A program made the translations under genes and the position numbers. A model generated the notes under the pieces. The model did not search any database. It was given only the letters and a program-made list of their open reading frames with translations, and was not told where the DNA came from. A stretch of DNA of 64,000 bases from Dactylis glomerata (lineage: Eukaryota; Streptophyta; Magnoliopsida; Poales; Poaceae): positions 2,497,083-2,561,082 of the forward strand of contig QXEO01000382.1 of the NCBI GenBank assembly GCA_007115705.1, given 5' to 3'. Position 1 is the first letter of the stretch. Each line of letters starts with the position of its first letter. Of this stretch, positions 45,886 to 59,700 are shown piece after piece.

Positions 45886-47344
45886 AATAGCCTCTATGAT
45901 CATTTAGTTTTTGACTTTTGGTACCATCTTATGCTTCTTTTAATGTCGCTTTGCATGATTATGGCCATTATTGCTCTCTTATTTGGTCAGTCCCAGTCTT
46001 TTGCTAGCCCTCGCCTTGTACTGAGTATGAGCTCTACTCGTGCATCCAACTCCTAAAAACCAAAGTTTTCCAAAGTGTCCACCATACATACCTACTAGCA
46101 ATTTTCTATTCCAAGTACATTTGACTTGCTTTTGTCTACTCTTCAAATTAAACTCTTACGAGTGTTACGCGAAAATTGGTCAGTAAAGCTCTCACGAACC
46201 GGAAGGCACACTTTACTTTCTCCTTGTTCTTAAAAATTTGACATTGTGGTCTCTTATGTTGAGTTGTTATGCTTGCAAGTTGTAAGTTGAATACTAGCCC
46301 ATCCATGCTGTCATGGGGCAAGCTTTTAACATTGCACTTCTTATTTGAGTTGATATCGTGATCTTTTGTTTATGGATGCCCACGGTGTGAAATGAATTGG
46401 GAATCTTGTGGGGATCATGGAGTTTGTATATGTGTTAGGGAAACACCTGGGCTGCCAATCTAAGCCATGCATAATTCATGGTGGAAATTTGTAGCATACT
46501 CATAGTGGACATTCGACGAAGCATCTCAAAATAAAAAGCTAAACAAATGGCAAATAAAAGAGATGTCGAGGTGTTCATTGTCTGCTTATCCTGTTATTTT
46601 GATCTGGGCTTGTTCCATGTCATTGGGCACGGAGGTACCCCGTTGGCGGTTCTCGATGATACATATATACTTACAATGACAAGAGACTTGCTTGGGACTC
46701 TAAGTAAAGTAGCATGATGTCTGGGTACTCGTATTCACGGGACACGAGGTTTTCAACTTATGATTTGTTAAGCATATACATCATAATTGTTCTCGCATTA
46801 ACTCTAACTATTCAAGATGCCTATGATGGGGGCAATGAGAGCTCAAAGCTAGTAAGTACCATTATTTTTGAAGGTTTATAAAACTTGCAATCACTGCTTC
46901 CCTCCGCGAAGAGCCTTTCTTTTACTTTTATGTTGAGTCACCACCTTCTATCTTTATGCACCATTAAGAGAGCATAGTTGTCATTCTTAGTATAATGTGC
47001 ATTGTCCCAAAGTTTTCATTGATTGATTAATATTGTTGGTTTCACTTGTTCTTGAATTATTTGTATCTAGTCGCCCTCTTAAACTTGAAGGTGTCCTATG
47101 CATTTATGTTTTTCTCTCCATGAAGGACAAGCTGAAAACCATTTGTATATTTTTCCTTATGATTTGAACACACGTTTGACTTTCATTGTTTCATTTTCAT
47201 GATCTTTTGTTTGTGTTCATTTTTATGTTTATAACATGGTTGCTAAGTTTTTATTGTCAAGATTATATCTTTCATGCCCATGTTTTAAGTTCTTTTGATC
47301 CCAGCTCACAAATGCTTACATACATGATCAAGATTGTGTAGGTG
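45886..47344 (+). other. Uncoded 3' region of the Athila element (part 2)
   Basis: Resumes after the AATAG duplication (CCTCTATGATCATTTAG). AT-rich, with no open frame of coding quality. It ends at the AGGTG duplication before element D. Confidence 0.6.
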
Positions 47345-50300
47345 TGTCACGACCCAGATTTTTCAAGATTTAAAACTTCATCATGCATTCATGGCATATT
47401 GCATTTCAAAGTCTTTTCCAAAGTTTTGAACCTTATACTTCAAAGAATATTGTTCAAATGCCCTTTTTCCCCAAATTTTAGAAACAAAGGGTTTTCAGAA
47501 AGAAAGTGTTTTATAAATGAACTCCATTGTTATGGAGCTATCTTATATTTTTCCCTTTAGTAAATTTCTTTTGAAAACCAATTAGTGGGAAGATAATAAT
47601 CTTAACTTCCTATTTAATTGGATTCGATGTTCAAAATTTTCACAAATCATTTCTTCTTCCAATCTTACCACAAAACCTCTGGTTTAGTTTCTAAACACAC
47701 TTTTAAAGGACCATATTTGGTCAGCTCTGATTTCATTCAAATATGAATAGGAGAAACTCTTCAAAACTCAAAACTGAAATCAGAAATAAAAGAAAAAGGG
47801 AAAACAGAAAAGAGAAAAGAAGGAAACAAAATAAAAATGGATTTGGACCCCGGGGACAGATTTCGGCCCAGTAGCAAATCGAGCCCGCAGCCCAGCAACC
47901 ATTCCCGAACCGGTACCCTGTCTCCCTCCTTCTTCTCACTGACCGGTGGGGCCCCTTCGTCAGGGCGAAGTCGTCTTCAAGCTCGGACCGAAACGCCGCC
48001 GGCGACCGTTCCCAGTAACTCCTCCCTCCCCCTTCAATTCCTTTACTCCCTGCCTTAATCGATGACCCGACCACGCGTATAAAAGGCCCCGACCCCCTCT
48101 GCCTTTCCCCCTCCTTTCCCTCGCTCAACCCGCCGCCAGGCTGCGGAGATTTCACGCCGGAGTCTGCAGACATCATCGCCGGATTTCTTCGATTTCGCCA
48201 GAACCAGTGAGCCCGAGCCTCTCTATCCTCTCCTATCCTCTTCTCCTTTATCTAGCGCACCTCGTCATGGTTTTCTTCTGTCCAAAACCGCAGAGAATCG
48301 ACGTCACCGACCGTAGCCGAAGCTCACCGTCGCCCGAAGCCGCTCCAGCCGCGCCTACACCTCGCAGCAGGAAGCAATCGACGCCTCCGTTCACATCCTC
48401 GAGCTCTCCGTCCCCTTCTACATCCCGTCAGCCACTTCCTCGCCGTCGCCGTTCAACAGAAGCTCGCCGTCGACCTCTCCCTGGCCGTACCTCGCCGGAG
48501 ACCTAGCCACCACGGTGAGCCCCCCCCCAATCTCTCCCCGTCCGTCAGATCAAGATCCAGTGGATCTGATAGAACCACTTACCGAAGAGGTATTGATCAA
48601 TATGATTCGTCCGATTTCATTTTAATCCAACGCACCACAGAGCTGATCCGCACGAACCGGTACCGACAAATCACAGAGCACCACGTGGCCTTCGCTGACT
48701 TAAAACGTTTTCGAATTAGATTTTCAAACCAGATCTTGTTCAAATCTTGTAAAATCGATAGAAATTAAAATACTTAACCAAAAATTGCAAATGATACCTC
48801 GTTGGAATCCTTGGGATGTGTAGAATCCAATGGTCCAATAAAACCTGTTATTTTATGGGTTCATTTTGAATCCATTGTCAAATCTGAATCAAACCCTTGG
48901 ATTCAAAATAAATTCATAACTTTTGTTCTGTAAGTCCAAATGCTACAAATTTGTAGTCTATGGAATCCTTGGAACATTTAGAACACTCCAGAAGCAAAAG
49001 CTTTCAAAGTTAAGACGTGCACAAACATGCTACTGTTAAAAATGTTCAAATCACCTTTTTCCACACCAAATGTTTTCTAAAAACTATTTTTGAGTGAAAC
49101 CACTTGCAGTAGCTTCAAGTTACTGTCATCTAACCAGTGGTAGCTCAAGATTATTTTTGCAGGACAGTACCAACCAGAACTAAATTTTCTAAAGTACTAT
49201 CCTGATGCATCAAATACCCCTTTTGTTAATACTTTGTTATTAATTAATAAAATCCTTTCTAAACATCACACCTGTTTTCAAAAGCCACTTGTTCCATCCT
49301 TACAACCTTACACACACTCACTTAGTGTGTGAAATTAAAATGTCATTTGCATACATGCACACATGCATACATGTCTATGATTGCCATTAGAAATAGAATA
49401 TTGATTGCTTGATTGTTTGGATTGAATAGATTGTGAAGAGGAGCAAGGCTACTATTGTAACTGTTGTGAGTGTGCAAGCTGCTACCAAGGCAAGTGACAC
49501 ACATGTCCCTCACCCATTTTATTATGCATTAGTATATTCACCTCTTGTAGTATGCATGATAGGTGTTTTACTCAACTGCTTTATCAAATGCTTAGATCCT
49601 AGTAGTGTATAGCAAATCCCTCAAACCCCACCTGATAGGACGCTAAATACTTTGTTAATATTGATGCCATGCTAAGATCACTTGAAAAGTGTTTCGTGAA
49701 AAGTTAAAGAACTTCAACTAAAATGAAACACCTGGGTGGATTGGTTTGATAATGGAGGTGGTGTTGAGTGGCGACCTGGGGCTACACTTTGTGTAGTTGC
49801 TGCCTGGGCGTACACTTGTGGTTGGCCACCCAGGAACAAAGAGATGGCTATGTCTTCCATGCTTAGTGTACTTCCAGTGCAGCCTTATGACATTATGGGC
49901 TCTGTCTTGACTGATTAGAATGTGGGAGTGCAACTTATCGGCAAGAAGTGGTGGTAGTCAAATTATAGGTTGGGAGCGGTGCTTGCCAAGTTAGTTGTTC
50001 TCTCCTTCTAAAAGGTCTCGTTTCATTTTATGTATGGGCATAAAATGAATCGTAAGGTGAAAGTGCACAACCCTTGCAAGGTGTTTAAATCTAATCGATT
50101 AGCCGTGTCCTCGGTTATGGACAAGTGAGTCTCTAGACATGGAATGTACGGAATAATCTCATCACCGATTCTAAATTATTAAAATTTTGTCTAGAAACCC
50201 TAGGTAGGAACTAAGGACCATACACTCCGAAGGGGTGGTGGTGCCTGAGGTTCCACCTTCGTTGAATTGCGCCCAGTGCTACATAACTTGCAACTATGTA

Positions 50301-50827
50301 GTATTTGGGGGTTAATTCAACCCTTCAAAATAAAACCTTTGAATTAAAATCTTGACTTAAATAGGACAAAATTGGCTTTATGCAAATATAGCCCAAAGAT
50401 CCACCAGCCAAATAGCATGTAGCTAGATCTTTCACAAATGCCACCAAATATGTGTCAATTGCCAGTACATCATTGTACTGACCCCCATACTTGGGGCTGC
50501 ATAATCAAATGTGCAGGTTCTTCCGATGAGGAGTGAAGTGTTAGGATCTCAAGTCTACATACCAACATGACTGCCTGTGGCGCATGCTGAAGATGGAGGC
50601 TCGCTACTAATATATTTTCCGTTGTGCTTAAGTTGAACTCTGTTTTACCCTTGTCGGTCTATGTGACCGAGGAACTTGTAATAATCGTGAGACTTATGTA
50701 TCTGGATCTGCGTGTAATCTCGATACTATGTGATGAATACTATATTTTGTTCTGTGGTGCTATCATTGATCCAGGGAATAGCACATATCACAGGTGTTCC
50801 GCCTTATTCCAAAGGTGGGGCGTCACA
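47345..50827 (+). repeat. 5' LTR of element D
   Basis: TGTCACGACCCAG...GGCGTCACA, 3483 bp, with a near-inverted end (TGTCAC / GTCACA). TATAAAAG is at 48078. Downstream of the TATA box there is a 2.7 kb R/U5 part. Confidence 0.97.
48078..48085 (+). promoter_or_regulatory. TATA box of element D 5' LTR
   Basis: TATAAAAG after CCACGCG and before a C-rich start region, identical in the 3' LTR at 57451. Confidence 0.65.
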
Positions 50828-50830
50828 AAA

Positions 50831-50842
50831 TGGTATCAGAGC
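50831..50842 (+). other. Primer binding site of element D (initiator Met tRNA)
   Basis: TGGTATCAGAGC, three bases after the LTR, the well-known complement of the plant initiator Met tRNA 3' end. Confidence 0.92.
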
Positions 50843-51011
50843 ATAGTGTTGCCTGTAGGATCGAGACCCTAGGATTGGAAAACCTTAGGACCCAAGTTTT
50901 ATTTCAAAATGTTAAACAAATAATCATGATCTTATTGTCTTAACCATTTCATTCTTACTTGTATTTCTCCTCTTGTTCTGATCGTTCCCTTTTCTTTTTA
51001 AAATGTTGTAG

Positions 51012-51956
51012 ATGGACACCTATGATGAGAGAGTGGTAGCTGGTGAGGGAGATTACCTTTTCTCGGAGGTGCTACTAGACCTCGCCACCCAGCTTCAGAT
51101 ACCACCACCGGTTTTCTGTGGGAAGATGCAGTACAAGGAGTATGGTATGGAGAAGTGGTTAATCCAAACTACTATCCAAGGAAGACTTGATGAAGAAGGA
51201 GAGTCCACGATGGAGTACACCGAAGCATATGTGGACTGGAGGTATTCGGTGGAGATTGCCATGCAGGGCGCCATCGCCCGCATTCGCCACAAGTACAGAG
51301 CTCACATCCCACGTCCCTCAGCTTATGGGATGATTGGAGAGCGATCTGTTGGAGGACATGTTGTGGATCGTCGAGGCCAGGAGTTCCACTCCCTTCTGAG
51401 AGGCTACCTCACTGAGAGGGAGCGCTGCACAGTCAATCTAGAAGACATGCTGAAGAAGCAAATTATCAACCAGGACCAGTTCAGAGATCTCATGGATCTC
51501 GCCACCAAGAAGATCATGGAGACTGAATCAGCTCTCATAATGTTGGATGAGAAGAAGACTCAACTGGAGAACAAGCTCAAGATTGTTGAAGGACCCTTGC
51601 AGTTAGGCGGGAAAATTCTCCAAGATGACATCTGGTCCCATCTTCTGGAGAAGACAGTACTGCTGCAGTATGACAACTTACAGAAATTGGGAGATGAGAA
51701 GAAGCAGATTGAGGAAGCTAACAATGAGCTAAAGTCTGAAAATGAGAAGCTAAAGATTAAGCTTGCAGAGTTAGAAGCAAGTAAGAAGGAAGAAGAATCC
51801 GAGGAAGAAGAGGATCCCGAGGAGAGACTCGTGTATTCCCCTAGTGATGGTCTATCCTATGAGGAATGGGAAGCCAAGGCACTGAGAGAACTCAAGAAGA
51901 CAGAACGTCGAGACCCTCTACCCCTCTCATGCCTCAAGAGGGTTAAGAGAGGCTAG
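51012..51956 (+). CDS. Extra upstream ORF of element D (ORF0), coiled-coil protein
   Basis: ATG at 51012 to TAG at 51954, 314 residues, no break. Residues 1-110 look globular with Tyr/Trp-rich parts (MQYKEYGMEKWLIQ). Residues about 150-265 are a coiled coil rich in Lys, Glu and Leu (ANNELKSENEKLKIKLAELE), then an acidic stretch (EEESEEEEDPEE) and a basic end (CLKRVKRG). It lies in a different frame from gag-pol and is separated from it by 277 bp. Extra ORFs upstream of gag are reported for some grass Del-type families (RIRE3-like); I do not recognise a domain. The intact frame in a recent copy suggests it is still under use, perhaps as a gag partner. Function unknown. Confidence 0.82.
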   Translation: MDTYDERVVAGEGDYLFSEVLLDLATQLQIPPPVFCGKMQYKEYGMEKWLIQTTIQGRLDEEGESTMEYTEAYVDWRYSVEIAMQGAIARIRHKYRAHIPRPSAYGMIGERSVGGHVVDRRGQEFHSLLRGYLTERERCTVNLEDMLKKQIINQDQFRDLMDLATKKIMETESALIMLDEKKTQLENKLKIVEGPLQLGGKILQDDIWSHLLEKTVLLQYDNLQKLGDEKKQIEEANNELKSENEKLKIKLAELEASKKEEESEEEEDPEERLVYSPSDGLSYEEWEAKALRELKKTERRDPLPLSCLKRVKRG

Positions 51957-52233
51957 TTGACCACCATCACCTTTTGTATCGTTTGTGATAGCACGTTTGT
52001 ATTGTCTTACCGTGTTGGTATGACAGTACCATCGATCGTTTACCTTGTCGAACTCTTAGTACTTACTTCTAAAACTTGTCAAATCGTACGCTTCAAAGTT
52101 TAAAGCTTTTAAAAATCAATGGTTGTATGCTTGTTTATTGTTTGTGGTTGGCTTGTTGTATTGTGCATGGGTAGGATCTTTACTTCTTTAGCTTTATCTG
52201 TCTAATACTTATCTATGCTATACCTTACCTCAG
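51957..52233 (+). other. Spacer between ORF0 and gag-pol of element D
   Basis: 277 bp, T-rich, no gene. It ends in CTTACCTCAG directly before the gag ATG, which resembles a splice acceptor (pyrimidines then CAG) and could allow a spliced gag-pol message; no donor is proven. Confidence 0.4.
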
Positions 52234-55200
52234 ATGCCTCCACGACGTGCACCAAACAACAATGACAACGATGGAAACAACAACAATGACACCAATACGG
52301 CAATTCAGCAACTAGTGGCAGCTCAGGCCCAGCTGATGCAAATGATGACCCAGTTCTTCCAGACGAATGCAAACAACAATACCAACAACAATAATAACCC
52401 TCCGCCACCACCACCGCCACCCCCGCCCCAGGTGGATAGATTGGCAAGGTTTCTGAGGCTGAGACCCAACAAGTTCTCATCTGCTACGGAGCCAATAGTA
52501 GCTGATGACTGGCTGCGTTCAGTCAACAAGGATCTGACCACCTGCGAGTGCACTGATGCTGAAAAGGTGCGCTTCACAGCTCACTTACTGGAAGGACCCG
52601 CGGCAATGTGGTGGGAGACATATCAGGTTACCCATCCAATAGATGATCTGGACTGGAACACATTCAGAGAAGGCTTTCGCACTGCTCACATATCCTCGGG
52701 CACTATAAGTGTGAAGAAGGAAGAATTCCGTGGTCTGCGTCAGGGTGGAAGAACTCTGAAAGAATACATGGATGACTTCTGTGCTCTGTCCAGGTATGCA
52801 CCTGAAGATATTGATACTGATGCAAAGAGGAAGGAAAAGTTCCTCAGTGGGCTTAAGGGAGAACTCAAAATACCCCTGTCTGTGGCCTATGCTCCAAACT
52901 ATCAGTCTCTACTTGATCAGGCCATCACTCTGGACAACAACATCAAGAAAGAGGAGAACCGTAAAAGGAAGTTCAGTAACAACAAGAACCATGTGGAACC
53001 ATTCCACAAGAAGCACCACTCATCTGAGAGCAGTGGTCATGGCAACTTCCACAAGCATGGGAATCGTTTCAACAAAGGGAACGGAAATCACTTCAGTGGT
53101 CATAAGCACAACGGAGGATTCAAGGGAAATAGCTCCAGTGGACATCACAGCGGACACAATGGACAGCATCGCCACAACACTGAACCCAAGAAGGACCTCT
53201 CTAACATCACTTGCTTCAAGTGCAAGAAGAATGGTCACTATTCCTCCAGCTGCCCAGAAAACAAGACCGTTGAACCTGTCAAGCCCAATCCATTCCAGAA
53301 GGGCCAAGTGAACCACCTCAATGTGGAGGAGGTGATGAATGAACCTGATGCAGTAATGGGTATGTTTCCTCTCAACTCATTTACGGCATTAGTTTTATTT
53401 GATACTGGAGCATCGCATTCATTCATATCAAGGACTTTTGCAAACAAAAATGGGTTCCCTACTACAAACATAGGAAAAGCCATTAAAGTAAGTTCCCCTG
53501 GTGGAGAGTTGATAGCCAAAGCTGGTTGCAGGGATCTGATTATGGAAATTGGTAAATATAAATTCCCAACTCATTTAGTAATTCTAGACTCCCAGGGTTT
53601 AGATGTAATCTTGGGCATGGATTGGATGACTACCTATGGAGGAGTCATAGACTGTGTGAACAGAGCAATTACACTCACCACCCCGGAAGGGAGAAGAATT
53701 AGATACAAATCTCAACTGGATTTTAATGATATTAGGCTAAACCATCTTAAGGGGGTTAGCCTAGATGAAGTGCACATAGTGAATGAGTACCCCGATGTGT
53801 TCCCGGAGGAGTTACCAGGAATGCCACCTGACAGAGATGTAGAGTTTCTCATTGACCTGCTACCTGGCACAGGGCCAATAGCAAAGAGACCTTACCCTAT
53901 GTCCACTGATGAGTTGAAAGAACTCAAGAAACAACTAGCAGAACAGTTAGGAAAAGGATTCATTAGAGAGAGTTCCTCGTCATGGGGAGCACCAGTTCTG
54001 TTTGTTGAGAAGAAAGATACGAGTCAACGTTTAGTAATGGACTATCGTTCGTTGAACGAAGTAACCATCAAGAACAAATATCCGCTACCAAGAATCAATG
54101 ATTTGTTTGATCAGTTGGAAGGAGCCAGCGTGTTTTCAAAAATCGACCTTAGATCTGGATACTTTCAGCTCAAGATTAGAGAACATGACATTCCCAAGAC
54201 AGCCTTCGTCACTAGATATGGCTCGTACGAATATACGGTGATGCCCTTTGGTTTAACCAATGCACCGTCATACTTCATGAGCATGATGAACAAAGTGTTC
54301 ATGGAATTCCTAGATAAGTTTGTCGTAGTCTTCATTGATGACATACTGGTATACTCAAAAAGCAAAGAGGATCATGAAAAGCACCTACGTACAATATTGG
54401 AGAAACTCAGAGAGCACAAGTTATATGCTAAATTCAACAAATGCGAGTTTTGGCTCAATGAAGTAGGATTTCTTGGACACATTATATCCAAGGAGGGAAT
54501 TGCAGTCGACCCAGCCAAAGTGACCGCAGTAACTGAATGGGAACCACCCAAGAATGTTGGAGAAATTCGTAGTTTCTTAGGACTGGCCGGATACTACCGG
54601 AGATTCATTGAGAACTTTTCAAAGATAGCTAAGCCAATGACAGAGTTGTTGAAGAAAGAAAAGAAGTTCGAATGGACTGAAGCTTGTGAAAGCAGTTTTC
54701 AAGAGTTGAAAAGGAGATTGGTGTCTGCACCTGTTCTGTGCTTACCAGATATAGAAAAGGAATTTCAGGTGTATTGCGACGCTTCCCGTCAAGGTTTAGG
54801 AAGCGTGTTGATGCAAGATGGCAGAGTAGCAGCCTATGCCTCTAGACAACTCAAGAAACATGAGCTCAACTATCCAACTCATGACCTTGAGTTAGCTTCA
54901 GTTGTTCACGCCTTGAAGATTTGGAGACATTATTTGCTGGGAAAGAGATGTGAAGTATTCACCGACCACAAAAGTTTGAAGTACATCTTTACTCAGAAGG
55001 ACCTCAACATGAGACAAAGAAGATGGTTAGAACTCATCAAAGATTACGACTTGAGTTTGCAATACCATCCCGGTAAAGCAAATGTAGTAGCTGATGCCCT
55101 AAGCCGTAAGGCTTATGTGAACTGTCTATCAACAGAAGTATTACCAGAAGATCTGTGTAGGGATTTGAGAGACCTCAGCCTGGAGGTAGTGCCGCAAGGT

Positions 55201-56706
55201 CACGTAGCATCGCTAGTAGTGCAACCAACCCTGATGGACAGAATACGCCAAGCCCAGAAAGGAGATAAAGAGATTGAGAAGATCAAAGAAAACCTGAGGA
55301 AAGACAAAGCTAAAAGCTTTAGCGAAGATGAGCAAGGAACAATCTGGTTTGAGAAACGTGTCTATGTACCTGATGACCCAGATATTAAAAGATTGATATT
55401 CCAAGAAGCCCATGAAACCCCATACTCGATTCATCCTGGAAATACCAAGATGTACCTAGACTTGAAAGAAAGATTTTGGTGGAGCAATATGAAGGGAGAC
55501 ATAGCCGAATATACAGCCAAATGTGATGTGTGCAGTAGGGTAAAAGCTGAGCATGAAAAACCAGCCGGACTACTTCAACCACTAAAGGTGCCGGATTGGA
55601 AATGGGATCAAATTGGTATGGACTTTATAACTGGGTTACCCCGCACAAAATCGGGATATGACTCGATTTGGGTTATAGTCGATCGTTTGACCAAGGTAGC
55701 TCATTTCATACCAGTAAAGACCACTTACACAAGTGCAAAGTTAGCTGATATCTACATGAAGAGGATAGTAAGCCTCCATGGTGTTCCCAAAAGCATTGTG
55801 TCTGATAGAGGAACCCAATTTACCTCTCACTTTTGGAAACAACTTCATGAATCACTTGGAACTAGGCTAGAATTCAGCACAGCGTTCCATCCGCAAACAG
55901 ATGGACAAACAGAAAGGGTAAACCAAATTTTGGAAGATATGCTGAGAGCGTGTGCCCTGGACTATGGGTCTAGTTGGGACGACAACTTGCCTTACGCAGA
56001 GTTTTCCTACAACAACAGTTATCAAGCCAGTATTGAGATGGCACCATTTGAAGCCTTGTACGGCAAGAAATGTACTACACCCCTACTATGGAGTGGTGTA
56101 GGAGAGCGAAGTTTCTTCGGACCCGATATCATTCAAGAAGCTGAAGAAAAGGTTAAATTGATCAAGGATAGACTGAAGATCGCCCAATCCCGTCAGAAGA
56201 GCTACTCGGATAGCAAGCGTAGAGAAATCATCTATGAAGTTGGAGACAGAGCTTATCTCAGAGTGTCACCCCTTCGTGGTGTTAAGAGATTTGGCATCAA
56301 GGGTAAGTTAGCACCTAGATTTATAGGACCATTCAAAGTCCTATCTCGCAAAGGAGAAGTAGCCTATGAATTGGAACTACCCGAAATTCTTTCGGCCGTA
56401 CATAACGTGTTCCATGTGAGCCAGCTAAAGAAATGCCATCCAGAAATGTCAGAAACACCGTTGAACGATATGGTACCCCTAGAAGAAGTTCAACTAGAAA
56501 ATGACTTGACCTATGAGGAGAAACCCATCAAGATACTCAAGACAGCAGAAAGAACTACACGCACCAAAACCATCAAGTTCTGCAAGGTACAGTGGAGTCA
56601 CCACACTGAAGAGGAAGCCACGTGGGAGCGTGAAGATACCCTTCGAGAAGAACACCCACACCTATTTGCTAGCCTTTCCGAAGCTCGAGGGCGAGCTTCA
56701 TCTTAA
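52234..56706 (+). CDS. gag-pol: Intact gag-pol polyprotein of element D with chromodomain
   Basis: One open frame of 1490 residues, ATG at 52234 to TAA at 56704. N-terminal Asn- and Pro-rich tail, gag core at about residues 70-240 ([14 protein letters not shown]), a His/Asn-rich stretch, zinc knuckle [14 protein letters not shown] (about 327-340), retropepsin D-T-G-A at about 390-393. RT has F-I-D-D-I-L-V-Y at about 700-707. RNase H first Asp is at about 849. Integrase has zinc H/C residues from about 1060 and the catalytic triad D1130, D1191, E1227, with 35 residues between the last two. The chromodomain is at about 1427-1478 (Y-E-E-K-P-I at the start, [12 protein letters not shown] core), which in chromoviruses guides insertion to marked chromatin. 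All catalytic residues I looked for are present. One RNase H only, so not Tat. Likely Del/Tekay lineage. Confidence 0.95.
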   Translation: MPPRRAPNNNDNDGNNNNDTNTAIQQLVAAQAQLMQMMTQFFQTNANNNTNNNNNPPPPPPPPPPQVDRLARFLRLRPNKFSSATEPIVADDWLRSVNKDLTTCECTDAEKVRFTAHLLEGPAAMWWETYQVTHPIDDLDWNTFREGFRTAHISSGTISVKKEEFRGLRQGGRTLKEYMDDFCALSRYAPEDIDTDAKRKEKFLSGLKGELKIPLSVAYAPNYQSLLDQAITLDNNIKKEENRKRKFSNNKNHVEPFHKKHHSSESSGHGNFHKHGNRFNKGNGNHFSGHKHNGGFKGNSSSGHHSGHNGQHRHNTEPKKDLSNITCFKCKKNGHYSSSCPENKTVEPVKPNPFQKGQVNHLNVEEVMNEPDAVMGMFPLNSFTALVLFDTGASHSFISRTFANKNGFPTTNIGKAIKVSSPGGELIAKAGCRDLIMEIGKYKFPTHLVILDSQGLDVILGMDWMTTYGGVIDCVNRAITLTTPEGRRIRYKSQLDFNDIRLNHLKGVSLDEVHIVNEYPDVFPEELPGMPPDRDVEFLIDLLPGTGPIAKRPYPMSTDELKELKKQLAEQLGKGFIRESSSSWGAPVLFVEKKDTSQRLVMDYRSLNEVTIKNKYPLPRINDLFDQLEGASVFSKIDLRSGYFQLKIREHDIPKTAFVTRYGSYEYTVMPFGLTNAPSYFMSMMNKVFMEFLDKFVVVFIDDILVYSKSKEDHEKHLRTILEKLREHKLYAKFNKCEFWLNEVGFLGHIISKEGIAVDPAKVTAVTEWEPPKNVGEIRSFLGLAGYYRRFIENFSKIAKPMTELLKKEKKFEWTEACESSFQELKRRLVSAPVLCLPDIEKEFQVYCDASRQGLGSVLMQDGRVAAYASRQLKKHELNYPTHDLELASVVHALKIWRHYLLGKRCEVFTDHKSLKYIFTQKDLNMRQRRWLELIKDYDLSLQYHPGKANVVADALSRKAYVNCLSTEVLPEDLCRDLRDLSLEVVPQGHVASLVVQPTLMDRIRQAQKGDKEIEKIKENLRKDKAKSFSEDEQGTIWFEKRVYVPDDPDIKRLIFQEAHETPYSIHPGNTKMYLDLKERFWWSNMKGDIAEYTAKCDVCSRVKAEHEKPAGLLQPLKVPDWKWDQIGMDFITGLPRTKSGYDSIWVIVDRLTKVAHFIPVKTTYTSAKLADIYMKRIVSLHGVPKSIVSDRGTQFTSHFWKQLHESLGTRLEFSTAFHPQTDGQTERVNQILEDMLRACALDYGSSWDDNLPYAEFSYNNSYQASIEMAPFEALYGKKCTTPLLWSGVGERSFFGPDIIQEAEEKVKLIKDRLKIAQSRQKSYSDSKRREIIYEVGDRAYLRVSPLRGVKRFGIKGKLAPRFIGPFKVLSRKGEVAYELELPEILSAVHNVFHVSQLKKCHPEMSETPLNDMVPLEEVQLENDLTYEEKPIKILKTAERTTRTKTIKFCKVQWSHHTEEEATWEREDTLREEHPHLFASLSEARGRASS

Positions 56707-56717
56707 GGGGGTTAGTC
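56704..56717 (+). other. Polypurine tract region of element D
   Basis: TAAGGGGGTTAGTC overlaps the gag-pol stop codon and touches the 3' LTR. There is thus no 3' untranslated internal region. Confidence 0.65.
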
Positions 56718-59700
56718 TATCACGACCCAGATTTTTCAAGATTTAAAACTTCATCATGCATTCATGGCATATTGCATTTCAAAGTCTTTTCCAAAGTTTT
56801 GAACCTTATACTTCAAAGAATATTGTTCAAATGCCCTTTTTCCCCAAATTTTAGAAACAAAGGGTTTTCAGAAAGAAAGTGTTTTATAAATGAACTCCAT
56901 TGTTATGGAGCTATCTTATATTTTTCCCTTTAGTAAATTTCTTTTGAAAACCAATTAGTGGGAAGATAATAATCTTAACTTCCTATTTAATTGGATTCTA
57001 CGTTCAAAATTTTCACAAATCATTTCTTCTTCCAATCTTACCACAAAACCTCTGGTTTAGTTTCTAAACACACTTTTAAAGGACCATATTTGGTCAGCTC
57101 TGATTTCATTCAAATCTGAATAGGAGAAACTCTTCAAAACTCAAAACTGAAATCAGAAATAAAAGAAAAAGGGAAAACAGAAAAGAGAAAAGAAGGAAAC
57201 AAAATAAAAATGGATTTGGACCCCGGGGACAGATTTTGGCCCAGTAGCAAATCGAGCCCGCAGCCCAGCAACCATTCCCGAACCGGTACCCTGTCTCCCT
57301 CCTTCTTCTCACTGACCGGTGGGGCCCCTTCGTCAGGGCAAAGTCGTCTTCAAGCTCAGACCAAAATGCCGCCGGCGACCATTCCCAGTAACTCCTCCCT
57401 CCCCCTTCAATTCCTTTACTCCCTGCCTAAATCAACGACCCGACCACGCGTATAAAAGGCCCCGACCCCCTCTGCCTTTCCCCCTCCTTTCCCTCGCTCA
57501 ACCCGCCGCCAGGCTGCGGAGATTTCACGCCGGAGTCTGCAGACATCATCGCCGGATTTCTTCGATTTCGCCAGAACCAGTGAGCCCGAGCCTCTCTATC
57601 CTCTCCTATCCTCTTCTCCTTTATCTAGCGCACCTCGTCATGGTTTTCTTCTGTCCAAAACCGCAGAGAATCGACGTCGCCGACCGTAGCCGAAGCTCAC
57701 CGTCGCCCGAAGCCGCTCCAGCCGCGCCTACACCTCGCAGCAGGAAGCAATCGACGCCTCCGTTCACATCCTCGAGCTCTCCGTCCCCTTCTACATCCCG
57801 TCAGCCACTTCCTCGCCGTCGCCGTTCAACGGAAGCTCGCCGTCGACCTCTCCCTGGTCGTACCTCGTCGGAGACCTAGCCACCACGGTGAGCCCCCCCC
57901 CCAATCTCTCCCTGTCCGTCAGATCAAGATCCAGTGGATCTGATAGAACCACTTACCGAAGAGGTATTGATCAATATGATTCGTCCGATTTCATTTTAAT
58001 CCAACGCACCACAGAGCTGATCCGCACGAACTGGTACCGACAAATCACAGAGCACCACGTGGCCTTCGCTGACTTAAAACGTTTTCGAATTAGATTTTCA
58101 AACCAGATCTTGTTCAAATCTTGTAAAATCGATAGAAATTAAAATACTTAACCAAAAATTGCAAATGATACCTCGTTGGAATCCTTGGGATGTGTAGAAT
58201 CCAATGGTCCAATAAAACCTGTTATTTTATGGGTTCATTTTGAATCCATTGTCAAATCTGAATCAAACCCTTGGATTCAAAATAAATTCATAACTTTTGT
58301 TCTGTAAGTCCAAATGCTACAAATTTGTAGTCTATGGAATCCTTGGAACATTTAGAACACTCCAGAAGCAAAAGCTTTCAAAGTTAAGACGTGCACAAAC
58401 ATGCTACTGTTAAAAATGTTCAAATCACCTTTTTCCTCACCAAATGTTTTCTAAAAACTATTTTTGAGTGAAACCACTTGCAGTAGCTTCAAGTTACTGT
58501 CATCTAACCAGTGGTAGCTCAAGATTATTTTTGCAGGACAGTACCAACCAGAACTAAATTTTCTAAAGTACTATCCTGATGCATCAAATACCCCTTTTGT
58601 TAATACTTTGTTATTAATTAATAAAATCCTTTCTAAACATCACACCTGTTTTCAAAAGCCACTTGTTCCATCCTTACAACCTTACACACACTCACTTAGT
58701 GTGTGAAATTAAAATGTCATTTGCATACATGCACACATGCATACATGTCTATGATTGCCATTAGAAATAGAATATTGATTGCTTGATTATTTGGATTGAA
58801 TAGATTGTGAAGAGGAGCAAGGCTACTATTGTAACTGTTGTGAGTGTGCAAGCTGCTACCAAGGCAAGTGACACACATGTCCCTCACCCATTTTATTATG
58901 CATTAGTATATTCACCTCTTGTAGTATGCATGATAGGTGTTTTACTCAACTGCTTTATCAAATGCTTAGATCCTAGTAGTGTATAGCAAATCCCTCAAAC
59001 CCCACCTGATAGGACGCTAAATACTTTGTTAATATTGATGCCATGCTAAGATCACTTGAAAAGTGTTTCGTGAAAAGTTAAAGAACTTCAACTAAAATGA
59101 AACACCTGGGTGGATTGGTTTGATAATGGAGGTGGTATTGAGTGGCGACCTGGGGCTACACTTTGTGTAGTTGCTGCCTGGGCGTACACTTGTGGTTGGC
59201 CACCCAGGAACAAAGAGATGGCTATGTCTTCCATGCTTAGTGTACTTCCAGTGCAGCCTTATGACATTATGGGCTCTGTCTTGACTGATTAGAATGTGGG
59301 AGTGCAACTTATCGGCAAGAAGTGGTGGTAGTCAAATTATAGGTTGGGAGCGGTGCTTGCCAAGTTAGTTGTTCTCTCCTTCTAAAAGGTCTCGTTTCAT
59401 TTTATGTATGGGCATAAAATGAATCGTAAGGTGAAAGTGCACAACCCTTGCAAGGTGTTTAAATCTAATCGATTAGCCGTGTCCTCGGTTATGGACAAGT
59501 GAGTCTCTAGACATGGAATGTACGGAATAATCTCATCACCGATTCTGAATTATTAAAATTTTGTCTAGAAACCCTAGGTAGGAACTAAGGACCATACACT
59601 CCGAAGGGGTGGTGGTGCCTGAGGTTCCAACTTCGTTGAATTGCACCCAGTGCTACATAACTTGCAACTATGTAGTATTTGGGGGTTAATTCAACCCTTC

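Noticed and set aside
48207..48506. 99-codon Pro/Ser-rich frame after the TATA box in the element D LTR (also 57580-57879)
   Set aside because: Found in both LTRs only because they are recent copies; no domain, low complexity, and it may simply be leader sequence.
51947..52233. Frameshift link between ORF0 and gag of element D
   Set aside because: 277 bp with many stops separate them; a shift cannot join them, splicing or reinitiation would be needed.
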